A DNA stretch of 64,000 bases. Origin: Rhizophagus prolifer. Taxonomy: Eukaryota > Glomeromycota > Glomeromycetes > Glomerales > Glomeraceae. The DNA is taken from NCBI GenBank assembly GCA_019425655.1, contig NQWY01024849.1, forward strand, positions 1 to 64,000, read 5' to 3'. The notes beneath the pieces were generated by a model. It was not told where the DNA came from, made no database searches, and worked only from the letters and a program-made list of their open reading frames with translations. Made by a program: the position numbers and the translations under genes. Each line of letters begins with the position of its first letter. Positions within the stretch are counted from its first letter, which is position 1. This document shows positions 8,542 through 17,097 of the stretch, piece after piece.

Positions 8542-9621
8542 TTAGTTGCAGTATGAAATTCGAGGATTGGTACTGTCTCCGCATTGGAACTGATATTTTC
8601 CTTGCGGATATTTCGGTGTGGGATTATCTGTAACTTCAAGCGGAGTCATTGATTGACCGTTATAAGATGGCATGGTAACCTGAGCCGCGGAACCATTACC
8701 TAAAGCCACATTTTTGGCAATGGCATTACCATTAAAGCTGTAATCCATCATAGCGTCCAAAAGCCGGTACACACCATAATAGTCCAATGCATCAAATACT
8801 TTTCGGGAACTTGGCATTGCGTGGTCTGTTACATAATTGTATCCGTTAACAGTGGATGATTTAATATAAACGAAATCTTTTTCAGTATTAGAAATATTGA
8901 TGTTTTTAAAGATATCGATTGCCATTCTGTGATCGTTGACATCATCCTCGTCATAGACTTGGGTGATCATTTTGGTATTAGAAGGGAAGCTCTGCAATTG
9001 CTGTTGGGTGGTTAATGTACTGTTCCAGTTAAAAGAATACCATGGAGCCATAGTGAAAAGAAAACGCCCGTTCTGTCCCCAACCTTTTTCTGTAAATGCT
9101 TTATAGGCAAGATCAATACTTGCTCCACCACCAAAAGAATGTCCCATGAAGCCTACTTTCTGAGTATCAATAATATTGGGATAATCTGCGGCAGCTTTTA
9201 TAAAGCCTTCCCACAGGGTTTGGTAACGGTGATCAACACTGATATCAATGGTGCGATAAGGCACAAATACTACCACATAACCTTTCTTGGCAATGAAGTT
9301 ATATAGTTCTATGTTATATTCTTTATCCTCACCACCAAACGGATGTGAAAAGAATATAGTAGGTCTTGGAGAAGTAATTCCTTTAGGATAGAAAATAGAA
9401 ACCTGTGTTCCAGCGTACTGGGGGTTATTAAAATCAATTTCAGCCACTTCATAATTTCCGTCTGCGCCATATCCTGATGCCGGTTTCTGGATAGGTCCCT
9501 GAAAGTTGGCGCCAAGCTTTGGCTGAATAGGAGCAGCTTCGTCAGTGTCGTTAGTGCTTTGAGAGCATGCAGAAGTGGTAATAAACAAAATCATTACCCA
9601 TGGATAGAATAGTTTTTTCAT
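8542..9621 (-). CDS. Alpha/beta-hydrolase lipoprotein (dienelactone hydrolase / PAF-acetylhydrolase-like)
   Basis: 359 residues. A lipoprotein signal ends in TTSAC (Cys19), so the protein should be membrane-anchored outside the cytoplasm. The fold shows the oxyanion region FFSHPFGG (about 91-97), nucleophile elbow GHSFGGG with Ser162, an Asp in VYDEDDVND (about 224-230) and a likely catalytic His267 in TDHAMP. It probably hydrolyses an ester; the substrate is unknown. Its ATG overlaps the stop of the Spy-like gene by 4 nt. A truncated duplicate lies at 5061-5444. Confidence 0.88.
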   Translation of the reverse strand: MKKLFYPWVMILFITTSACSQSTNDTDEAAPIQPKLGANFQGPIQKPASGYGADGNYEVAEIDFNNPQYAGTQVSIFYPKGITSPRPTIFFSHPFGGEDKEYNIELYNFIAKKGYVVVFVPYRTIDISVDHRYQTLWEGFIKAAADYPNIIDTQKVGFMGHSFGGGASIDLAYKAFTEKGWGQNGRFLFTMAPWYSFNWNSTLTTQQQLQSFPSNTKMITQVYDEDDVNDHRMAIDIFKNINISNTEKDFVYIKSSTVNGYNYVTDHAMPSSRKVFDALDYYGVYRLLDAMMDYSFNGNAIAKNVALGNGSAAQVTMPSYNGQSMTPLEVTDNPTPKYPQGKYQFQCGDSTNPRISYCN

Positions 9622-10001
9622 TTTCTTTTGTCTTTAATATGTTGAACCATCTGATCTTTAATTTCCTCATATTTTTTGTATTGTCCTGCATCCAGAATTT
9701 GGCTCAGGGCATTGGATTTTTCTTTCTGTAAAGCTTTCAGTTTTTTGAATTTAGCGAGTTTACCTTCATTACTTTGCAGAATCGGATCATTCTTTTGGGC
9801 ATACTGAAGGTTAAGCGCAGAGACCTGCTCAACCTGCTTTGTATTTAATGCTAATTTACTTGTCATCCATTCCGTTTGCATCTTTGCACGCTGTTCAGGA
9901 GTAGTATCCTTTAATTTTTTTGTCTGTGCCAATACATTTGTAAATGTCATACATAGAAATGCTGTTATAAGAATTGGTAAAAGTTTTTGTTTTAAAAGCA
10001 T
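9618..10001 (-). CDS. Small secreted Spy/CpxP-like protein
   Basis: 127 residues with a signal peptide ending NVLAQ, then an all-helical Lys/Gln-rich chain. TTPEQRAKMQTEWM and LNTKQVEQVSALNLQYAQK resemble the LTxxQ repeats of Spy/CpxP periplasmic chaperones. It is the first gene of a two-gene operon with the hydrolase. A TACATTTG -7 box sits about 27 nt upstream and a direct repeat shared with the neighbouring two-component operon sits further up. Confidence 0.8.
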   Translation of the reverse strand: MLLKQKLLPILITAFLCMTFTNVLAQTKKLKDTTPEQRAKMQTEWMTSKLALNTKQVEQVSALNLQYAQKNDPILQSNEGKLAKFKKLKALQKEKSNALSQILDAGQYKKYEEIKDQMVQHIKDKRK

Positions 10002-10028
10002 CTTGGAAAATTTTAATTTTTAATGAAA

Positions 10029-10096
10029 CAAATGTAGCAATACCCAATGTTTACTTTAATATAAAAAAAGGTGAACCGTCTAAATCTAGGGGTGAA
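10029..10096 (-). promoter_or_regulatory. Promoter of Spy-like/hydrolase operon with LytTR-type direct repeat
   Basis: The minus strand has the -7 box TACATTTG (10036-10029). Upstream are two GGTGAA half-sites (plus-strand coordinates 10070-10075 and 10091-10096), 21 nt start to start, the second preceded by TAGG. The same arrangement with the same spacing recurs at 11942-11968. LytTR regulators bind direct repeats about two helical turns apart, so the regulator encoded at 10101-10880 is the obvious candidate. Binding is inferred. Confidence 0.5.
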
Positions 10097-10100
10097 GTTA

Positions 10101-10880
10101 TCACTGATCCAGCCACTTTCTAAAATCCATGGCTTTTGCTTTGCTTACGATTATCTGTTCCTGAGGTAATGGAAGTATTTTGACCAGCAGTCTGCCATTA
10201 AAGAAATATTCTACAGTATCTACAGCATTCTTGTTGATAATGAATTGGCGGTTAGCCCTGAAAAAGAGAGTAGGATCGAGCTCATGTTCCAACTGTTCCA
10301 GGGTGAATTCCACTACATATTGTCTACTATCAGCCATATGTGCGTATACGATTTCATTTGCGGTATGGAACCAATTGATTTTAGCTGCGTCAACAGGGAT
10401 AAGCCTGCCGCAGTAATGAATAAGGAAGGATTTTTTATATTGCTTTGTTGTATACTGTAGCTCATGTAGCAGAGATTCCGTTTTGTCCTGTCCATTTTTT
10501 GAATTATCAGCAATAAGAGTATTATATTTAAGTAAAGTCCGCTGTATTTCTTCTGTGTCAAAAGGCTTTAAAACATAATCAATACCGTTGTTACGGAATG
10601 CCTCGATCGCATAATCATTATATGCCGTAACAAAAATAACGGGCTTTCCTATATTGATCTGTTTAAAGATTTCAAATGATAATCCGTCAGAAAGTCTGAT
10701 ATCCGAAAATATCAGATCATAATCACTATCGTTCAATGTAAACCAATCCATTGCTTCTGCTATACTTGGTAACGTCTTCACAATTTGGATTCCCGGGTTG
10801 ATTTCTTTCAGAATATACTCAAGATTTCTTGCGGTTGCAGCTTCATCTTCGATAATGACGATATGTAAATTTTTTTTCAT
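10101..10880 (-). CDS. LytTR-family response regulator
   Basis: 259 residues. The receiver has the acidic EDE near residues 11-13, phospho-acceptor Asp60 in FSDIRLSDG and Lys in YVLKPFD. The LytTR domain (about 155-255) has the conserved TLFFRANRQFIINKNAV segment. It overlaps the kinase gene by 4 nt (ATGA) and is surely co-translated with it. Matching direct repeats lie upstream of its own operon and of the next operon, which suggests autoregulation plus control of the Spy-like/hydrolase genes. Confidence 0.94.
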   Translation of the reverse strand: MKKNLHIVIIEDEAATARNLEYILKEINPGIQIVKTLPSIAEAMDWFTLNDSDYDLIFSDIRLSDGLSFEIFKQINIGKPVIFVTAYNDYAIEAFRNNGIDYVLKPFDTEEIQRTLLKYNTLIADNSKNGQDKTESLLHELQYTTKQYKKSFLIHYCGRLIPVDAAKINWFHTANEIVYAHMADSRQYVVEFTLEQLEHELDPTLFFRANRQFIINKNAVDTVEYFFNGRLLVKILPLPQEQIIVSKAKAMDFRKWLDQ

Positions 10881-11896
10881 AATAAGGGAAGCTTTACGAT
10901 GAAATATTCTTTCGTCTGGAAAATCTCTATTTCTTTATGGAATTGAAGTTTGTATCTCTCATTCAGGTTGGTAAGACCAAGCCCGGTGCCTTCTGCCTCA
11001 CTGATGGAGGGCTGGAGATTATTTCGGATAATAAGCCATTTGTCTTCTTCATAAATCTCTACAGTTAAAGGATTTGAAAGGGTAGCTTTGTTATGTTTAA
11101 CAGCATTTTCCACCAAAGGTTGCAGTGATAAATGAAGAATTTGTTTGTTTATACAATCTTCGCTGATATTGATATGAATCTGAAAAGCATTTTCCAGCCT
11201 CATTTTTACCAGTTGGATATAAGATTTCAGGTGCTCAAGCTCTTTTTCGAGACTTACCATATTGTTACCTGAACGAACCAGCGTATATCTGAAGATTTTG
11301 GAAAGATGGAGAATATAGTTTTGAGCCAGATTTGGATTTTCCCTTACTATAGCAGAAAGGCTGCTCAATGTATTAAATAGAAAATGCGGGTTAAGCTGCT
11401 CCTGAAGCAATTGCAGTTGTGCTTTTAGATAAGCGGAATTGAGCTGCTCGTTGATAAGGTCCTTATTTCTGCTTTCACGCATCAGAAGAATAAGTCGGAT
11501 AACGACAGCAATCATGATACTGCTGAGCAAAAACCGGGCAAAATATCCTCTGATTCTTCCTCCCGTAAGTTGGGGAGTTCCAAAAAGTAAAGAATGGACC
11601 ATACTTCCCAGTATAATAGCTGCCACCAACACCAAAATATTGAATGTATAGAGTCTCCAATATTGTTTATTTTCTCTAAAAACACTCAGAAACTTACCCT
11701 GGGACAGGTTAAGATATAGTAACAAAAGGCAGAATGCCATATTATACAAAAACTGGTAGCCATATTCCCCAATATTGAACTGCCAGTAACGGGCGATAAT
11801 CCCATCACTGTTTAGGGCCATCAACTTTGCAGAATTGACCATTAGTGTGATCAGAAAGGCACTGTAAAAATATATTTTTCTCTCATTCTTATTCAT
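10877..11896 (-). CDS. LytS-type sensor histidine kinase
   Basis: 339 residues. Four hydrophobic segments (about 9-29, 45-65, 82-104, 118-138) form the membrane part, with a periplasmic or loop stretch rich in Gly/Arg near residue 110. A coiled coil then leads to EQLNPHFLFNTLSSL with phosphoacceptor His171. The ATP-binding part has the N-box LVENAVKHN and the G-box GLGLTNLNERYKL. The signal is unknown. It is first in a two-gene operon with the LytTR regulator. Confidence 0.93.
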   Translation of the reverse strand: MNKNERKIYFYSAFLITLMVNSAKLMALNSDGIIARYWQFNIGEYGYQFLYNMAFCLLLLYLNLSQGKFLSVFRENKQYWRLYTFNILVLVAAIILGSMVHSLLFGTPQLTGGRIRGYFARFLLSSIMIAVVIRLILLMRESRNKDLINEQLNSAYLKAQLQLLQEQLNPHFLFNTLSSLSAIVRENPNLAQNYILHLSKIFRYTLVRSGNNMVSLEKELEHLKSYIQLVKMRLENAFQIHINISEDCINKQILHLSLQPLVENAVKHNKATLSNPLTVEIYEEDKWLIIRNNLQPSISEAEGTGLGLTNLNERYKLQFHKEIEIFQTKEYFIVKLPLL

Positions 11897-11910
11897 TACT
11901 ACAAAGAAAG

Positions 11911-11968
11911 CAAAATATTAAAACCAATGATATAATAAACCGGTGAAACTGTAAAAGTTAGGGGTGAA
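11911..11968 (-). promoter_or_regulatory. Promoter of LytS/LytTR operon with matching direct repeat
   Basis: GGTGAA at 11942-11947 and 11963-11968 (21 nt start to start, TAGG before the second) repeats the arrangement at 10070-10096. Between the site and the kinase ATG the minus strand has TATTTTG (11917-11911), one base short of TAnnTTTG. The site is 24 nt from this box, versus 33 nt at the other promoter, a difference close to one helical turn. The rest of the 331-nt gap to 12228 shows nothing else I can name. Confidence 0.45.
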
Positions 11969-12201
11969 AGAATAGATTCTGAAGACCATATTGTAAAAAT
12001 TCTTGGGTAGTAATAGACTTGGAGTATCCCATATATTTGAGAATTGCTAACGTTTTTCAAACGCAATTCTTATTCATTGACTTTAGAGGTATGAAATAAA
12101 TCGTTAGAGACTGCATCAATTTGCTAATTAGAAAGGAGGGTATTAGATAAGAAAATATAATAATGAAAAACAATAATTTGGCTTATTTAAAATTATTCTT
12201 A

Positions 12202-12222
12202 ATGAAATATTTCATAATTTTG
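12202..12222 (+). promoter_or_regulatory. Palindromic operator joined to -7 box of a leaderless gene
   Basis: ATGAAATATTTCAT (12202-12215) is a perfect 14-bp palindrome whose last T is the first base of TAATTTTG (12215-12222), a TAnnTTTG -7 box. The GTG start codon begins at 12228, so transcription should start at or next to the codon. The same design recurs at 21342-21362 with paired base changes that keep the symmetry. Confidence 0.6.
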
Positions 12223-12227
12223 ATACA

Positions 12228-12614
12228 GTGAAAAAGCTCATTTCCATATTATTGTTGTCATTGTATTTGGTTTCTACAACCGAACTATATCAGCTTTTGA
12301 AAATGCCGCTTCTCATAGAACATTATATACAGCATAAAAGTCTGAATTCTGAAATGTCGTTTACTGCATTTCTGAAAACGCATTATGATCATCCGGTTAA
12401 AGATAGTGATTATGATCAGGATCAGAAGCTACCTTTTGTTTCACACGCAAGTCCTCTTTCTGTTGTATTTACCGTTAATCCAATTTTAGACCTTCATTGT
12501 ATAGAAAAGGTATATAATCCTATTGGCATAAAACAAATTCTTTATAAAAATGTCCTTTATAATAAGGAAATTTTAAATTCTATTTGGGAACCCCCAAGAT
12601 TTCATCAATCTTAA
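12228..12614 (+). CDS. Small exported His-rich protein, first paralogue, leaderless GTG start
   Basis: 128 residues starting at GTG. An N-terminal hydrophobic segment (MKKLISILLLSLYLVSTTE) acts as signal peptide or anchor. Then come EHYIQH, KTHYDHPVKDSDYDQDQKLPF and, at the end, IWEPPRF. A close paralogue is at 21367. I know no named family; the His/Asp clusters and the metal-efflux genes that follow suggest metal sensing or binding outside the cytoplasm. The start is set by the paralogue alignment and by the -7 box 6 nt upstream. Confidence 0.8.
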   Translation: MKKLISILLLSLYLVSTTELYQLLKMPLLIEHYIQHKSLNSEMSFTAFLKTHYDHPVKDSDYDQDQKLPFVSHASPLSVVFTVNPILDLHCIEKVYNPIGIKQILYKNVLYNKEILNSIWEPPRFHQS

Positions 12615-12623
12615 TCTATTTTT

Positions 12624-12644
12624 CTCAATCATTCTTTGATTGAG
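12624..12644 (+). terminator. Hairpin after first His-rich paralogue
   Basis: CTCAATCA pairs perfectly with TGATTGAG around a 5-nt loop, 10 nt after the stop codon and about 107 nt before the czcA start. It is followed by GGTATTTTGCTTTG, a weak T-rich tail. It may be a partial terminator or a leader attenuator; the paralogue has a similar hairpin at the same place. Confidence 0.45.
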
Positions 12645-12750
12645 GGTATTTTGCTTTGCCATAAAGTATCTGCAGAAGATGCTGATGCATTCATTGTATG
12701 CTTCAAAATACCTACAACTTATCTCAATAATCAAGATTAATAAATTTTTT

Positions 12751-15700
12751 ATGCTTACAAAAATCATTGAGTTTTCTGTAAAGAATAAACTCATTATTGC
12801 ACTGTTGGTTTTGGGACTGATAGGCGTAGGATCTTATCAGGTAACCAAGCTGCCGATAGATGCGGTACCTGACATTACCAATAATCAGGTACAGGTTATT
12901 ACCATTGCTCCGTCTTTTGGGGCGACAGATATAGAGCGGCTTGTCACCTTCCCCATAGAACAGGCTAACAATAATATTTCGGGACTGAAAGAAATCCGGA
13001 GTTTTTCACGGTTCGGACTTTCATTGGTGACGATAGTTTTCGAGGATAATGTAGATGTGTACTGGGCGAGGCAGCAGGTTGCGGAAAGGCTTCAGCAGGT
13101 ACAGTCTGTTATTCCGCAGGGAATAGGAACACCACAGTTAGGACCTATCTCTACCGGATTGGGAGAAATCTATCAATATGTTGTAAGACCCGAAAAAGGT
13201 TACGAAAAAAAATACACAACCACAGAACTACGCACTATTCAGGACTGGATTGTGAGAAGACAGCTTCTGGGCGTAAAAGGTGTGGCTGAAGTCAGTAGCT
13301 TTGGAGGGAAACTGAAACAATATGAAATAGCGGTAAACCCTGACAGATTAAACGCTTATGGAATTACCATTAATGATGTTTTCGATGCACTAAATACAAA
13401 TAACCAAAACACAGGCGGTGCTTATATCGAAAAAGGACCAACGGTTCTTTACATCAGAAGCGAAGGTTTAATAGGTAATATTGAGGATATTCAAAATATT
13501 GCCATTGCGGCCAAAAAGAACGACATACCACTCTTTATCCGGGATGTGGCAGAAGTGAAAACCGGTCATGCAACACGATACGGAGCTATGACTTACAATG
13601 ACCAAGGTGAAGTTTCGGGAGCCGTGGTGATGATGCTGAAAGGAGAAAACAGTAATTTGGTTATTAAAAATGTAAAAGAAAAAATAGCCCAGATACAGAA
13701 AACATTACCAAAAGGAGTGGTGATAGAGCCTTTCCTGGATCGTACCAAAATGGTGAACAATGCCATTGGCACGGTCGAAAAAAATCTAACAGAAGGGGCT
13801 CTCATTGTTGTTTTTGTTTTGGTTTTGTTCTTGGGGAATTTCCGGGCCGGATTATTGGTAGCATCTGTAATTCCTCTGGCGATGCTTTTTGCTATTTGTA
13901 TGATGAATCTTTTCGGGGTTAGCGGAAACCTGATGAGTCTCGGAGCTTTGGATTTCGGGCTGATTATTGATGGGGCAGTCATTATTGTAGAATCGGTACT
14001 GCATCAGTTCAGTCACAATTCAAAATTTAAGAAAATCTTCTCTATCGGGAAGCAGGAAATGGATACCATTGTTATAGATTCCGCAGGAAAAATGATGAAC
14101 AGTGCTGTTTTCGGGCAAATTATTATCCTAATCGTGTATCTGCCGATCCTTACTCTACAGGGAATAGAAGGAAAAATGTTTAAACCGATGGCAGAAACGG
14201 TTGCTTTTGCATTGTTGGGCGCATTTCTGCTTTCACTCACTTATATTCCGATGATGAGCGCTGTATTGCTGAAAAAAAGAAGCTCAAAGCCAAGTATCTC
14301 AGATAGAATGATGAAGAAAGTAGAGCAGATTTATCTTAAAACGTTACTAAAAATCCTCAGAATCCCGAAAACGGTTTTCTCTGTGGTGATAGCCCTGTTT
14401 GTGTTGGCAATCTTTATTCTTAGCAAAATGGGAGGCGAGTTTATTCCTTCCCTTGAAGAAGGTGATTTTGCGGTAGATACCAGAGTATTACCGGGCAGCA
14501 ATCTTACGACAACCATAGAAAGTACCCAAAAAGCTGCTCATATCCTGAAATCCAGATTTCCGGAGGTAGAAAAAGTGGTTACAAAAATAGGAAGTGGTGA
14601 GGTCCCTACTGACCCAATGCCGATGGATGCGTCGGATATGATGGTCATTCTTAAGGATAAAAAAGAATGGACTTCAGCCACTACTTTTCCGGAACTAGCA
14701 AATAAAATGAGCAAAGAATTGCAAGATGTCCCGGGAGTTACGGCGAGTTTTCAATTTCCGGTTCAGATGCGTTTTAATGAGTTGATGACAGGTGCAAGAC
14801 AAGATGTAGTTGTGAAAATTTTTGGTGACGATCTGGATGTTCTTTCTCAGAACGCACAGAAACTTGGCAAAATAATAGAAACGGTAGAAGGAACCCAGAA
14901 TCTGTACATAGAGCCAATCTCTGGAATGCCACAGGTAATTATAGAATACAACCGTCCTTTGATAGCACAGTATCACCTGTCAATTTCGGATATCAACAGG
15001 ATTGTGAATGCTGCTTTTGCAGGACAGAGCACAGGTTTGATTTTTGAAGGAGAGAAACGTTTTGATATGGTTGTCCGTCTTGATTCTAACGATCGTAAAA
15101 ACGTGAATGATATTAAAAATCTTCTTGTTCCAACTCCTTTTGGAAATCAGATTCCTCTTTCGCAACTGGCAAAAGTAGAAGTAAAAAATGGTCCGAACCA
15201 AATCCAAAGAGAAAATGCACAAAGAAGAATTGTCGTAGGATTTAATATTAAAGGACGAGATGTACAGAGCATCGTAGAAGAACTCCAAGGTAAGGTGGAC
15301 AAAGAGATGAAACTCCCTACCGGTTATTATATGACATACGGAGGCTCCTTTGAAAACCTGAATAATGCCAAACAACGCCTTATGGTAGCCGTTCCCATTG
15401 CATTGGCTCTTATTTTTGTAATGTTGTTTTTTGCATTTAAATCTATTAAAGAAAGTTTACTGATTTACACGGCAATCCCACTTTCCATTATTGGAGGCGT
15501 ATTTCTTTTGGCTCTTCGGGGGATGCCTTTTAGTATCAGCGCAGGAGTCGGTTTTATTGCACTTTTTGGTGTAGCCGTACTGAATGGTATTGTTTTGATT
15601 TCAGAATTTAACCGACTTTACAAAAGCGGTATCCGAAATATTGTAAGAATTGTTGTTGATGGCGGTGAGTCCCGACTGCGCCCCGTGCTGATGACGGCTT

Positions 15701-17094
15701 TCGTGGCATCGTTAGGCTTTATCCCGATGGCAGTAAGCAACGGTGCAGGAGCAGAAGTGCAACGTCCACTGGCAACGGTTGTTATCGGAGGATTGATGGT
15801 GGCAACATTCCTTACCTTATTTGTTTTGCCCCTGCTATACGTAACTATTGAAAAAGGATTTAAAATGAAAAAAAGAAATAATAAAAATATCGTAACATTA
15901 GTAATTTTGGTTTGTAGCTTATTAGGATTCCAAGCCAAATCCCAAACTCCGATCAGTTTGCAGAACGCAATTAATCAAGCATTGGAAAACAACAGAAATC
16001 TAAAGAACGAGAAACTAAAGGCAGAATATTCCAAAGTATTGATAAAATCCGCTTCGGATATTCCGCAGACAGCCGTTACTATGGATTACGGACAGATTAA
16101 CAGTGCGTATAATGATATGAAGTTCGGGGTTGCCCAAAGCATAGCTTTTCCAACGGTGTATAAAAAACAAAAAAATGTGTATACCGAAGAATGGAAAAAA
16201 TCTCTGCTGAATGTTTCTTTAAAAGAATTTGAACTCAAAAAAGCGGTTAGTTATACCTTCTATGATATTTTATATTGGAAAGAAAAAGAAAAGCTGCTGA
16301 ACGAAACTTTGCAGCTCTATTCCGATTTTTTTGATAAAGCGAGCCTGCGTCTGAAAGCCGGAGAAAGTAACATTCTGGAAAAAACTACCGCTTCTAATCA
16401 GAAATCTGCCATAGAAATACAGCTTAAGCAGTTACAGCAGGAGCTTTCCGTGCTTCAATACCAGTTTCAGTGGCTTCTGAATACCGAAACGGATTTTACC
16501 CCAAATGATTCAAAATCTTTTGCAACATCATTAAATAATAGATTGACAGAGCATCCTTTGCTGAAAATATGGGAGCAACAGAAAAATATTTCTGCCGAAC
16601 AAATAGCACTGGAAAAAGCAAAAATGCTTCCCGGTCTGCAGCTGGCGTATAATCTAAACAGTTTTAAAGGTATGGGAGCAGATGACAAAGTGTACAACGC
16701 TACACCACAGTTTCATTCGGTGCAGGTAGGGGTTTCTGTTCCCATTTTCTCCGGTGGCCAAAAAGCCAGAATAGAAGCCGCAAAAGTTTCGCAGTCCGTG
16801 GCTGAAAGTGAAATGAAAAATGCAGAATTTAACCTGCAAAACCAGCTTAAAAAAGCCAACCGAATCTATCAGACCAATCTGGAAATAGTTTCCCGGTACG
16901 AAACGTCTGACCTGAAAAACGCAGACATCATTACCGAAACGGCAAAAAAACAGTTCTTGGCAGGAGAAATCAACTATCTGGAATTTGTGATATTAGTAAA
17001 TCAGGCAGTAACGCTGAAAAATAATTATACCGATGCCGTTTGGAGGCTTAACCAAAGTGCCATTGAACTGGAATACCTTACATTAAATCTATAA
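12751..17094 (+). CDS. CzcA/CusA heavy-metal RND pump fused to TolC-type outer-membrane factor
   Basis: 1447 residues. Residues 1-about 1035 are a complete HME-RND permease: MLTKIIEFSVKNKLIIALLV start, two large periplasmic domains, and TM4 LGALDFGLIIDGAVIIVES with the proton-relay acids of the CzcA type. At Met1039 comes a signal-peptide-like stretch (MKKRNNKNIVTLVILV...), then about 385 residues of TolC-family helical repeats to the end. Such fusions occur in Bacteroidetes. An in-frame TTG at 12640 would add 37 unrelated residues across a hairpin and was rejected. The pump exports divalent or monovalent metals with the adaptor encoded next. Confidence 0.95.
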   Translation: MLTKIIEFSVKNKLIIALLVLGLIGVGSYQVTKLPIDAVPDITNNQVQVITIAPSFGATDIERLVTFPIEQANNNISGLKEIRSFSRFGLSLVTIVFEDNVDVYWARQQVAERLQQVQSVIPQGIGTPQLGPISTGLGEIYQYVVRPEKGYEKKYTTTELRTIQDWIVRRQLLGVKGVAEVSSFGGKLKQYEIAVNPDRLNAYGITINDVFDALNTNNQNTGGAYIEKGPTVLYIRSEGLIGNIEDIQNIAIAAKKNDIPLFIRDVAEVKTGHATRYGAMTYNDQGEVSGAVVMMLKGENSNLVIKNVKEKIAQIQKTLPKGVVIEPFLDRTKMVNNAIGTVEKNLTEGALIVVFVLVLFLGNFRAGLLVASVIPLAMLFAICMMNLFGVSGNLMSLGALDFGLIIDGAVIIVESVLHQFSHNSKFKKIFSIGKQEMDTIVIDSAGKMMNSAVFGQIIILIVYLPILTLQGIEGKMFKPMAETVAFALLGAFLLSLTYIPMMSAVLLKKRSSKPSISDRMMKKVEQIYLKTLLKILRIPKTVFSVVIALFVLAIFILSKMGGEFIPSLEEGDFAVDTRVLPGSNLTTTIESTQKAAHILKSRFPEVEKVVTKIGSGEVPTDPMPMDASDMMVILKDKKEWTSATTFPELANKMSKELQDVPGVTASFQFPVQMRFNELMTGARQDVVVKIFGDDLDVLSQNAQKLGKIIETVEGTQNLYIEPISGMPQVIIEYNRPLIAQYHLSISDINRIVNAAFAGQSTGLIFEGEKRFDMVVRLDSNDRKNVNDIKNLLVPTPFGNQIPLSQLAKVEVKNGPNQIQRENAQRRIVVGFNIKGRDVQSIVEELQGKVDKEMKLPTGYYMTYGGSFENLNNAKQRLMVAVPIALALIFVMLFFAFKSIKESLLIYTAIPLSIIGGVFLLALRGMPFSISAGVGFIALFGVAVLNGIVLISEFNRLYKSGIRNIVRIVVDGGESRLRPVLMTAFVASLGFIPMAVSNGAGAEVQRPLATVVIGGLMVATFLTLFVLPLLYVTIEKGFKMKKRNNKNIVTLVILVCSLLGFQAKSQTPISLQNAINQALENNRNLKNEKLKAEYSKVLIKSASDIPQTAVTMDYGQINSAYNDMKFGVAQSIAFPTVYKKQKNVYTEEWKKSLLNVSLKEFELKKAVSYTFYDILYWKEKEKLLNETLQLYSDFFDKASLRLKAGESNILEKTTASNQKSAIEIQLKQLQQELSVLQYQFQWLLNTETDFTPNDSKSFATSLNNRLTEHPLLKIWEQQKNISAEQIALEKAKMLPGLQLAYNLNSFKGMGADDKVYNATPQFHSVQVGVSVPIFSGGQKARIEAAKVSQSVAESEMKNAEFNLQNQLKKANRIYQTNLEIVSRYETSDLKNADIITETAKKQFLAGEINYLEFVILVNQAVTLKNNYTDAVWRLNQSAIELEYLTLNL

Positions 17095-17097
17095 AAA

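Noticed and set aside
12640-12750. Upstream TTG extension of the czcA fusion
   Set aside because: It begins inside the hairpin at 12624-12644 and adds 37 residues unlike any RND N-terminus; ATG 12751 starts the conserved sequence.
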